Shown here piece by piece: positions 7,560 to 14,974 of a DNA stretch of 64,000 nucleotides (the stretch's first letter is position 1; each line of letters opens with the position of its first letter). A program made the translations under genes and the position numbers. The stretch comes from Prosthecobacter sp. (GTDB lineage: Bacteria > Verrucomicrobiota > Verrucomicrobiia > Verrucomicrobiales > Verrucomicrobiaceae): NCBI RefSeq assembly GCF_034366625.1, contig NZ_JAXMIH010000006.1, positions 124,001 to 188,000 of the forward strand, read 5' to 3'. A model generated the notes under the pieces. That model worked only from the letters and a program-made list of their open reading frames with translations, did no database searches and was not told the origin of the DNA.

Positions 7560-9320
7560 TCAGTCTTCACCTTCTTTTTCTGAGACGGCAGCGACCGGGG
7601 CTTCCTCGGGAACATCCGAGACCGGTTCATCTGCGGGCGTCTCCTCGCTAACTTCTTCGGCAGCAGGCTCTTCAGTGGCGGCTTCAGCATCAGGCGCTTC
7701 TTCAGCAGTCTCTTCCACGACAGGTTCCTCCGCTGCGACTTCCTCAACGGACTCTGTCGTCACCGCTTCAGCAGCAGGGGCGGCTTCATCTCCAGCAGAA
7801 ACTTTGGCCACAGGTGCTTCTTTTTTGGCGGCGGGTTCGCCCTGAACGCCGAGGAAGACCATGCCGTCGCTGTATTCGATGACGTAACCTTCGTTCGCGA
7901 GCCAGCGGATGTCCTTGATGACGGCGATCTGCTCCTCGGTGGGATGCTTCGGCGCGTTTGGATCGGTTCCTTCCGGCAATGCGGGTGACGGAACGACCGC
8001 CTCCACGAGCTTCTGCATCGGCATGCCATGATTGGCTTTGAGCAGCTCCACGATCTGCGCCAGACGGTCCGAAAACACCATGCCAGCCTCGATCGCACGC
8101 GGCTTCACACGGCAGACGAACTGCTTGCCAGCACGGCGTTTGAACAGCTTCATGCCGCGGCGCTCCAGGCCGGCACCAAGTTTTTGCGAGAGCTCAAAGA
8201 GATGCTTCCGCGCCGCATCCACCGACTGACGCAGCATGATGAAGAGCACATGCGAGAGCTTCTGCTTGTCGATGTTGCCATGAACCGTGGCATCACGCAC
8301 CTCGATGACGGCGTCGTTGCCAAAGGTGCGGCGGAAATGCGCCTCCATGTCACCGCGGGAGTTGAGCGCGAGCGGTTCGCCTCCTTCAGGCACTTCACCT
8401 TTCAGGCATACCCAGCGGCGGCCTTTGCTCATGTTTCCCTTCCACTTCGCGACGAGTTCAGGATTCGACTCCACACGGATGCGGCGTTTGAAATCCTCAA
8501 TCGGCATGTTTGAAAAACGCTCGCGATGCAGGCGAATGACGCCGGTTTGATAGCTGTGATGGCTCGGCGGAGCAATGAGTTCGCCGCTCATGCCGCACAC
8601 GGCCACGGAGGCGAATTCACCTTTCGGCGCTTCGAGCTCGATCTCCTCGACGCGATAAAACTCATCCTGCGCCGAACTGTGCAGCACATGCGCGAGCGCT
8701 TCATCACGCGACAGGAAGAGGCTGCCGTCCGCAGGCACATGGTAGAAGCCGGCGGCACGCTCTTCCGCGCAGCGGAAGCGCACCATGAAGCGGTCTCCTC
8801 CCGCCAGCACGAGGCGCGCGGCGTCAAACATGCTGAACGCATGGCCGGTCTGGCGCACATGCGCGGCGAGGGCGTCCACGGCCTTGTCGTCCGGGAAGAT
8901 CGTGATTTGCACGTCCCTTGGAATCTCCACCCACTCACGCTGCGGCGGCCCGCCACGATCACGATCACCAAAACGACGCGGCGGACCACGACGGTCATCG
9001 CCATCACGGCGAGGTGGGCCGCCTTCACGCGGCCGGAACCCGCCAGGACCATCGCGGCGCGGCGGAGCACCGCCGCCAGGGCCGTCACGACGTGGCGGAG
9101 GTCCGCCACTGCGACCACGATCTCCGAAACCACCGCCACGGCGGTCATCACGACCTCCGCGCTGCGGACGGTCATCGCCAGAGTCGGCGTAGCGTTTTTT
9201 GATCTTCTCTTCCTTGCCGAACTCACCCACCCACGCAGGCATCAATTTCAAATCGGAAAGGTCCACCAGTGCGCTGGGCTGCTGCGGCTGGTTCTCGGTG
9301 CTGGCTTCGGGTTCGGTCAT
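7560..9320 (-). CDS. RGG/proline-rich protein of unknown function with acidic C-terminal tail
   Basis: 586 residues with three regions. An N-terminal lead (1-45) contains VDLSDLKLMPAWVGEF. Residues about 46-130 are a low-complexity Arg/Gly/Asp/Pro tract with many RGG, DRGG and PRRDG units. A globular middle (about 130-490) starts at REWVEIPRDVQITIFPDDKA. The tail (about 500-586) is rich in Glu, Ala, Val and Pro. I recognise no catalytic motif. RGG boxes are known from nucleic-acid-binding and condensate-forming proteins, so RNA binding is a reasonable guess. It precedes the secreted propeller gene by 5 bases and is divergent from psd. The repeat tract makes long shadow frames on the opposite strand. 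Confidence 0.78.
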   Translation of the reverse strand: MTEPEASTENQPQQPSALVDLSDLKLMPAWVGEFGKEEKIKKRYADSGDDRPQRGGRDDRRGGGFGDRGRSGGPPPRRDGPGGGAPPRRDGPGGFRPREGGPPRRDGDDRRGPPRRFGDRDRGGPPQREWVEIPRDVQITIFPDDKAVDALAAHVRQTGHAFSMFDAARLVLAGGDRFMVRFRCAEERAAGFYHVPADGSLFLSRDEALAHVLHSSAQDEFYRVEEIELEAPKGEFASVAVCGMSGELIAPPSHHSYQTGVIRLHRERFSNMPIEDFKRRIRVESNPELVAKWKGNMSKGRRWVCLKGEVPEGGEPLALNSRGDMEAHFRRTFGNDAVIEVRDATVHGNIDKQKLSHVLFIMLRQSVDAARKHLFELSQKLGAGLERRGMKLFKRRAGKQFVCRVKPRAIEAGMVFSDRLAQIVELLKANHGMPMQKLVEAVVPSPALPEGTDPNAPKHPTEEQIAVIKDIRWLANEGYVIEYSDGMVFLGVQGEPAAKKEAPVAKVSAGDEAAPAAEAVTTESVEEVAAEEPVVEETAEEAPDAEAATEEPAAEEVSEETPADEPVSDVPEEAPVAAVSEKEGED

Positions 9321-9421
9321 ACGCTCGGTCTGGAAAGGGCCGCGACTATGCCTCGAAACGCCGTTGTCGCCAGCTTTGTTCGTGTGGCGTTTTCTTGGCG
9401 TGACGCTATGTGAATAACCAC

Positions 9422-10324
9422 ATGCCCGCCGAACCCATCACCTTTTTCAACCGCCTAACCCGGCGCATCGAGACCGAGGCGGTCTATGGCGAGGGATTTC
9501 TGCGCTTCACGTATGAGAGCACGCCCGGCCGGCTGCCGCTGCACGCCATGGTGAAACGTGCCGCCTTTTCACACTGGTATGGCCGCCGCATGGACGCTCC
9601 GTCCAGCAGGGCCAAGATCGCCCCGTTCCTCGCCACCTATGGCGTGGACACCACCGAATTCGCCGACGCGCCCGGCTCATTTCGCACCTTCAACGAGTTC
9701 TTCTACCGCAAACTCAAGCCCCAGGCGCGGCCGATTGCCGCGGGCCAAAACGAAATTGTCTTCCCGGCAGACGGCAGGCATCTCGTCCTCCCCGACATCG
9801 CCGCCTGTGACGATTTCTTCATCAAAGGCACCCGCTTTGAGCTCACCACCCTGCTGCGCAACACCTCGCTCGCCGCACGCTTCACACACGGCAGCATGCT
9901 GATCTCCCGCTTGTGCCCCGTGGACTACCACCGCTTCCACTTTCCCTGCGCCGGCACGCCTGCGGTTTCACACCCGATCAAGGGCCCGCTTTATTCCGTG
10001 AATCCCATCGCCCTGCGCAAACGCCCCTCGATCCTCTGGGAAAACAAGCGTGCGATCACCCCGCTGCACACACCGAACCTCGGCGAGGTGCTGCTGCTCG
10101 AAGTCGGTGCCACCTGCGTCGGCTCCATCGTGCAAACCTTCAAATCAGGCGATCCCATCACTAAGGGCGCTGAAAAAGGCTATTTCCGCTTCGGCGGCTC
10201 CTGCGTCATCACGATCTTCGAGCCGGGCCGCATCCGCTTCGCCGATGATTTGATCGAGCACAGCCGCGCCGGCCGCGAAGTTTATGCCCGCATGGGCGAT
10301 GTGGCGGCCTACGCTCTCGGGTGA
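9422..10324 (+). CDS. psd: Phosphatidylserine decarboxylase proenzyme
   Basis: A 300-residue protein of the Psd family, which converts phosphatidylserine to phosphatidylethanolamine at the membrane and self-cleaves to form a pyruvoyl group. Visible landmarks are FRTFNEFFYRKLKPQARPI, FPADGRHLVLPDI, the CPVDYHRFHFPCAG stretch with catalytic His, and the cleavage region YFRFGGSCVITIFEPG, where the Ser of FGGS would become the pyruvoyl residue. The start is either GTG at 9410 or ATG at 9422; I chose the ATG. The final 16 bases overlap the convergent xerD gene. Upstream it is divergent from the RGG-rich protein gene. Confidence 0.92.
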   Translation: MPAEPITFFNRLTRRIETEAVYGEGFLRFTYESTPGRLPLHAMVKRAAFSHWYGRRMDAPSSRAKIAPFLATYGVDTTEFADAPGSFRTFNEFFYRKLKPQARPIAAGQNEIVFPADGRHLVLPDIAACDDFFIKGTRFELTTLLRNTSLAARFTHGSMLISRLCPVDYHRFHFPCAGTPAVSHPIKGPLYSVNPIALRKRPSILWENKRAITPLHTPNLGEVLLLEVGATCVGSIVQTFKSGDPITKGAEKGYFRFGGSCVITIFEPGRIRFADDLIEHSRAGREVYARMGDVAAYALG

Positions 10325-11202
10325 AACCGCCGGTGTACGTCCTTCAGCCGCGCCTGATCGACGTGCGTGTAGATCTGCGTCGTCGAGATGTCCGCATGGC
10401 CCAGCATTTCCTGGATCACGCGCAGGTCCGCGCCGTTGTTCAGCAGATGCGTGGCAAAACTGTGCCGCAGCAAGTGCGGATGGACGCGGGCCGGATCAAG
10501 GCCGCACATGGCCGCCCGCTCTTTGACGATCTGCTGGATGCGTGTCGTCGTCAGCCGTGTGCCGTTGTGTGAGATGAAGATGTGGCTCTGCGTTTTTGGC
10601 TTCACCAGCGCCGGACGTCCGTGTTCGAGCCATGCGGCGATGGCTTCACGCGCCGCGACACCCACGGGCGCAAGACGCGTCTTCGAGCCTTTGCCCGTCA
10701 CGCGAATCCAGCCTTCCTCCAAGCTCAGATTCTCCAGCTTCGCATTCATCAGTTCCGACAACCGCACCCCGCTGGCATAAAACAGCTCCAGAATCGCCCG
10801 GTCGCGCCGGTCCAGCGGCTTCGTGCCGTTCACGGACTCGATCAGCTTCTGCACATCGCTTTCGTTCAACGAATCCGGCAGGTGCTTCTCCTGCCGCGGT
10901 GGCAAGATCGGGTCGGCAGGATCGAAGGCGATGTGTTTGCGTGCTGTGAGCCAGCGAAAGAAAATTTTCAGCGCGATGAGCTCGATGCGCGCCGATGACG
11001 CGGCGATGCCGTCCTTCTTCCGCTGGGAAAGAAACCCACCCAGATGGTCCGTCGTCACCGCCGCCGCAGTCTCCGACTGGTGTTTCATTTTGAACCACGA
11101 CGCGAACGCCTCCAGAAACCGGCGCACGAGGATCTGGTAATTCACGGACAGGCCGCGCTCGGTCGCCAGGTGTTGAATGAAGCCGTCGATGAGTTCCAGC
11201 AC
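10309..11202 (-). CDS. xerD: Tyrosine recombinase XerD-like
   Basis: About 297 residues from a GTG at 11202, the normal length of XerC/XerD. The N-terminal SAM-like DNA-binding domain reads LIDGFIQHLATERGLS. The catalytic domain shows the Arg in YASGVRLSELMNAKLENLSL, Lys in VTGKGSKTRLAPVG, HxxR in HPHLLRHSFATHLLN, then LGHADISTTQIYTHV with the nucleophilic Tyr. All six active-site positions appear intact. It likely acts on dif at the terminus to resolve chromosome dimers. The frame stays open upstream to 11304 but that part has no XerD character. Its 3' end overlaps psd by 16 bases, and its upstream region holds a strong terminator-like hairpin pointing toward it. Confidence 0.9.
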   Translation of the reverse strand: MLELIDGFIQHLATERGLSVNYQILVRRFLEAFASWFKMKHQSETAAAVTTDHLGGFLSQRKKDGIAASSARIELIALKIFFRWLTARKHIAFDPADPILPPRQEKHLPDSLNESDVQKLIESVNGTKPLDRRDRAILELFYASGVRLSELMNAKLENLSLEEGWIRVTGKGSKTRLAPVGVAAREAIAAWLEHGRPALVKPKTQSHIFISHNGTRLTTTRIQQIVKERAAMCGLDPARVHPHLLRHSFATHLLNNGADLRVIQEMLGHADISTTQIYTHVDQARLKDVHRRFHPRA

Positions 11203-11233
11203 GCCGCAGCATGCCACGGCATCGGTTGATGAC

Positions 11234-11268
11234 AAAAAAACATTGCCGGGACGCACACCCCCCGGCAA
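11234..11268 (-). terminator. Rho-independent-terminator-like hairpin in the xerD leader
   Basis: On the minus strand the arms TTGCCGGG and CCCGGCAA form a perfect 8-bp GC-rich stem with a 10-base loop. Two bases and then a run of seven T follow. The T run lies at 11234-11240 and the arms at 11243-11250 and 11261-11268. This has the form of an intrinsic terminator, but it points into xerD instead of lying after a minus-strand gene. It may be a leader attenuator, or it may block antisense transcription from the ssb region. Confidence 0.6.
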
Positions 11269-11314
11269 CGTCTGCCGCCAGACACAGCCCCAGCACTCCA
11301 CCACTCCTCGTTTT

Positions 11315-11866
11315 ATGGCCTCCTACAACAAAGTCATGCTCATCGGCAATCTCACCCGCGACCCGGAAGTGCGTTACACGCCCAAAGGCAGCGCCGTCTG
11401 CGACATCGGTCTCGCCGTGAACCGCGTGTACACCTCCGACAGCGGTGAGAAGGTGGAGGAAGTGACCTTTGTCGATGTCGTGCTGTGGGCGAAGATGGCC
11501 GAACTCGCCGGCAAATACCTGCACAAAGGTCGCCCCGTCTTCATCGAGGGCCGTTTGCAGATGGATTCCTGGGAAGACAAGCAGACCGGCCAGAAGCGCA
11601 CCCGCATGCGCGTGGTGGGCGAGCAGATGCAGTTCCTCGGCAGTCCACAGGGCGGTGATCGTGCTCCCGCCGGTGGTGGCGATGAAGAAGGTGGCTCCAG
11701 CGGTGGAGGTGGCGGCGGTTACAATCGTCCCGCCGCCCGCCCAGCCCAGCGCCCCGCTGCTGCACAACAGCGTCCGGCTCAACGTCCCGCCCCTGCCCAG
11801 CAGAACGACGAATTTGGCGAAGGCCCGATCACCGAGGGCATGGAAGAAGACGACATTCCGTTTTGA
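11315..11866 (+). CDS. ssb: Single-stranded DNA-binding protein
   Basis: 183 residues. The OB-fold occupies about 1-110: MASYNKVMLIGNLTRDPEVR, KGSAVCDIGLAVNR, VDVVLWAKMAELAGKYLHKG, VFIEGRLQMDSWEDK. A Gly-rich and then Pro/Ala/Gln-rich linker follows. The protein ends in the acidic tip EEDDIPF, the peptide that binds partner proteins in replication and repair. Every SSB landmark is present. The ATG at 11315 begins exactly at the conserved N-terminus. It is divergent from xerD and followed after 4 bases by an unknown gene. Confidence 0.96.
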   Translation: MASYNKVMLIGNLTRDPEVRYTPKGSAVCDIGLAVNRVYTSDSGEKVEEVTFVDVVLWAKMAELAGKYLHKGRPVFIEGRLQMDSWEDKQTGQKRTRMRVVGEQMQFLGSPQGGDRAPAGGGDEEGGSSGGGGGGYNRPAARPAQRPAAAQQRPAQRPAPAQQNDEFGEGPITEGMEEDDIPF

Positions 11867-11870
11867 TTAA

Positions 11871-12509
11871 ATGGGACTCGATTGGAATCCAGGCCCCAAA
11901 GCCAAGCCCGGCTTTGAAGCCGAGTTCGAATCTTTGTGGCGAAAGCTGCTCTCCAAAAGGTGGTGTTGGAATCGTGCAGGTAAATCGCGACGTTTTGATG
12001 CGATCACCCAGTCTGCGTTCGACACACTCAAGACCCCGACTGTTGGAGTTGAGGACGAGGCAACGGCGTGGGCTCACCAGCAGTTCGAGCAGCGAGTCGA
12101 CAAATCTTTGACGGAGGAACTTTTTGTGAGCCGCCTCACAGGTTTCCGGGTGCTCCCGCTGATCCCTCGTTGTGACGGTCTCCCTCGATACACAAACGGT
12201 AGCCCGGGCGGCTACGTCGAAGCCTATGCTTTCCGCGGCCAATTTTTGAAGGATTGCGAATACATCATCGGCGCAGAACTGCTCAATGCTGCATGGGAGT
12301 CCAAGCTATCGAATGAGACGATCAAATACGGTAAGGAGCTTCTGCGTCACTCCGCGTACTATGCTAAGACACATCAAATTGACTTGGCCACAGTTCATCT
12401 GGCTGAAGATCCTGAATCTGTCGAGTTCCACCTAGATGTTGTCGAATCCGCAGGACGTTGGTGTGTGTTCTGGGGAAAGCATGGCCATTGGCTGGAAGCC
12501 TATTTTTGA
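11871..12509 (+). CDS. Hypothetical protein downstream of ssb
   Basis: 212 residues starting MGLDWNPGPKAKPGFEAEFE. No signal peptide or membrane segment is visible. It contains several aromatic stretches (KRWCWNRAGK, ESAGRWCVFWGKHGHWLEAYF at the C-terminus). I do not recognise a family or catalytic motif. It starts 4 bases after the ssb stop, so it is probably co-transcribed with ssb, yet its codon usage is visibly less GC-rich than ssb, which may mean separate acquisition. A cytosolic accessory or immunity-like protein is possible, but no toxin gene is next to it. Confidence 0.7.
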   Translation: MGLDWNPGPKAKPGFEAEFESLWRKLLSKRWCWNRAGKSRRFDAITQSAFDTLKTPTVGVEDEATAWAHQQFEQRVDKSLTEELFVSRLTGFRVLPLIPRCDGLPRYTNGSPGGYVEAYAFRGQFLKDCEYIIGAELLNAAWESKLSNETIKYGKELLRHSAYYAKTHQIDLATVHLAEDPESVEFHLDVVESAGRWCVFWGKHGHWLEAYF

Positions 12510-12552
12510 GTGACTGCCACTTCTGTTGCTACCGGAAGATGGCGCTGAATTG

Positions 12553-14781
12553 ATGCGTTACTTTCCGCCCCGAATGCCCTCGAAAACCGTCATCACGGCC
12601 ATCCTGGTCGCCAACATCATCTCCGCGTCTGCGGAGGTGTCGTTTCGCAATGACGTGATGGCCGCCATCTCGAAAGCGGGCTGCAATCTGGGCACCTGTC
12701 ATGGCAATGCGACGGGCAAAGGCGGCTTCAAGCTCTCCTTGCGCGGTCAGGATGCCGATTTCGACTTCAAGGCGCTCGCTCGCGATGCCTCAGGGCGTCG
12801 TGTGAACGCCTTCGCCGCTGAAAAAAGCCTCCTGCTGGTCAAAGCGTCGAACAAAATCGCGCACGAGGGCGGCAAGAAGCTCGATCTCCAAGGCTGGGAG
12901 TATCAGGTGCTGCGCGATTGGATCGCCGCCGGCATGCTGCGAGACGATGCGACCGCGCCGAAAGTCACAAAACTCGCCGTGACGCCTACGGAGTCCGTTT
13001 TGGACGAACCCGCGAGCACCGTGCAGATCAAGGTGCAGGCCACCTTTGCCGACGGCGTGCAACGCGATGTCACCGAACGCGCCATTTACGAGCCGCTGCA
13101 AAACGGCCTCGTCGAAGTGAGCAAGAGCGGCCTCGTGAAGCGCCTGCAATTTGGCGAGCCATCCATCCTGGTGCGTTTCCTGAATCAATCCGTGCCCGTT
13201 CGACTCACGTTTGTGAAGGCGAATCCTGCTTTCGCCTGGAGCCAGCCGCGCCGCAACAGCAAGATCGACGCGCACGTCTTCAACAAACTCAAGACCCTGC
13301 GCATGAACCCCAGCGCCGTGTGCGGCGACGATGTCTTCATCCGCCGTGCCTGGCTCGATCTCTGCGGCATGATTCCGCCTGCCGATGCCGCACGCGCCTT
13401 CGCTGCTGACAAATCACCCGACAAACGCGCCCGTTTGATCGACCAACTGCTCGTGCGGCCCGAGTTCGCCGATTTTTGGGCGCTGAAGTGGGCCGACGTG
13501 CTCAAGGTCGAAAGCCGCACGCTCGACAAGACCGGCATGCAGGCCTTCCACGACTGGATTCGCGCTGCCATCGCGCAAAACCGGCCCGTGAACGAGCTCG
13601 TGCGCGACATGATCGCCTCACGCGGCAGCACGTATCATGAACCCGCGTCGAACTTCTACCGCGCCAACCGCACGCCCGAGGCCCGCGCTGTCGCCGCCGC
13701 GCAGGTCTTCCTCGGCACGCGTTTGCAGTGCGCCCAGTGCCACAACCATCCCTTCGACCGCTGGACGCAGGACGATTACTACAACTGGTCCGCTGTCTTC
13801 GCCCGTGTGGATTACAAGATCATCGGCGACAACAAGCGCCGCGATAAGAGCGACAAGCACGAGTTCAATGGCGAGCAGATCGTCTTCTTGAACGCCAAGC
13901 TCAGTGTCGAAAATCCGCGCACCGGCGACACCGCGAAGGCCAAATTCCTCGGTGGTGATCTCGCCAGGCCTGCGGACAAGGAAGACGAGCTGCAAGCCGC
14001 CGCAAACTGGCTCACCAGCGGCCAGCATCCGCTCTTTGCCAAATCACAGGTGAACCGCATCTGGTATCACCTCATGGGCCGTGGCCTTGTCGATCCCGTC
14101 GATGACATGCGCCTCACCAATCCCGCCAGCCATCCCAAACTGCTCGAAGAACTCGCGCAGGACTTCATCCGCAGCGGCTTCGACCTGCGCCACGTCATTC
14201 GCAGCATCATGCTGAGCAAAACCTATCAGCTTGAGGCCGCGCCGAACGACACCAACGCCGCTGACACGATCAACTACTCCCACCGCATCCCGCGCCGCCT
14301 CAGCGCCGAGCAATTGATCGACTCGCTCTATGCATCGCTGCGCGTAACCCCAAGCTTCGACGAGTGGAAACCCGGCACCCGCGCCAGCCAGATGCCCGGC
14401 CCCATGAACGGTCGTGGCAGCCCCAATCCGATGTCCCCCGAGGCCTTCCTCGTGCAGTTCGGCCGCCCCAAGCGCGAACTCACCTGCGAATGCGAACGCG
14501 GCAGCGACACCTCGCTCGGCCAGATCTTCCAATTCATCGGCGGCCCCACCATCACCCGCGTCATCACCGACAAACACAACCGCCTCGGCTCTCTCACCAA
14601 ACAGCCCGACAACGGCGCTGCCGTGCGTGATTTATTTTGGGCGTTGCTCACCCGCGCTCCCACCCCTGACGAGGCAAAGGTGATGGAAGCCCTGCTCGCC
14701 AGCGCGAAAGACCGCCGCCTCGCCTTGGAGGACATCGCGTGGAGCTTGGTGAACGCGAAGGAGTTTTTGCTTTGTCGGTGA
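12553..14781 (+). CDS. Secreted PSCyt2/PSD1 (DUF1549-DUF1553) protein
   Basis: 742 residues with an N-terminal signal peptide (KTVITAILVANIISASA). Near the N-terminus is the lineage-typical GCNLGTCHGNATGKGGFKLS motif (Cys44/Cys49-His50). A bacterial Ig-like segment follows (about 140-225, beginning KLAVTPTESVLDEPASTVQ). The DUF1549 part includes RNSKIDAHVFNKLK and FIRRAWLDLCGMIPPADAA, then FLGTRLQCAQCHNHPFDRWT, which carries a CXXCH motif. The DUF1553 part includes FAKSQVNRIWYHLMGRGLVD and IMLSKTYQLEA. The family is abundant in Planctomycetota and Verrucomicrobiota and is usually followed by a DUF1501 gene, which is missing here. The start could also be the ATG at 12574. Function is unknown; a role in envelope redox or polysaccharide metabolism is commonly proposed. 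Confidence 0.87.
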   Translation: MRYFPPRMPSKTVITAILVANIISASAEVSFRNDVMAAISKAGCNLGTCHGNATGKGGFKLSLRGQDADFDFKALARDASGRRVNAFAAEKSLLLVKASNKIAHEGGKKLDLQGWEYQVLRDWIAAGMLRDDATAPKVTKLAVTPTESVLDEPASTVQIKVQATFADGVQRDVTERAIYEPLQNGLVEVSKSGLVKRLQFGEPSILVRFLNQSVPVRLTFVKANPAFAWSQPRRNSKIDAHVFNKLKTLRMNPSAVCGDDVFIRRAWLDLCGMIPPADAARAFAADKSPDKRARLIDQLLVRPEFADFWALKWADVLKVESRTLDKTGMQAFHDWIRAAIAQNRPVNELVRDMIASRGSTYHEPASNFYRANRTPEARAVAAAQVFLGTRLQCAQCHNHPFDRWTQDDYYNWSAVFARVDYKIIGDNKRRDKSDKHEFNGEQIVFLNAKLSVENPRTGDTAKAKFLGGDLARPADKEDELQAAANWLTSGQHPLFAKSQVNRIWYHLMGRGLVDPVDDMRLTNPASHPKLLEELAQDFIRSGFDLRHVIRSIMLSKTYQLEAAPNDTNAADTINYSHRIPRRLSAEQLIDSLYASLRVTPSFDEWKPGTRASQMPGPMNGRGSPNPMSPEAFLVQFGRPKRELTCECERGSDTSLGQIFQFIGGPTITRVITDKHNRLGSLTKQPDNGAAVRDLFWALLTRAPTPDEAKVMEALLASAKDRRLALEDIAWSLVNAKEFLLCR

Positions 14782-14789
14782 GGCTGGAG

Positions 14790-14830
14790 AGCCGCTGTCG
14801 TCGTCGCGACAGTAGCAGGACGCGGCTTTT
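14790..14830 (+). terminator. Possible terminator after the PSD1 gene
   Basis: Outer arms AGCCGC (14790-14795) and GCGGCT (14822-14827) enclose an inner hairpin (CTGTCG/CGACAG at 14795-14800 and 14807-14812), and the outer arm runs into four T. It lies 9 bases after the stop of the PSD1 gene, as expected for a terminator, although the T run is short. Confidence 0.4.
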
Positions 14831-14974
14831 CGGCTTGGACGCTCACAAACGCACCGTTTAAGCTGCTGCTGTGAAAGCGCAGTTCAGCACCCAAAATCTC
14901 GCCTCCTGCACGTTGCTGGGAGGGCTGACTTCCACCACGACTGCCATCCAAAACATTCAAAAAACAAACTGCTT

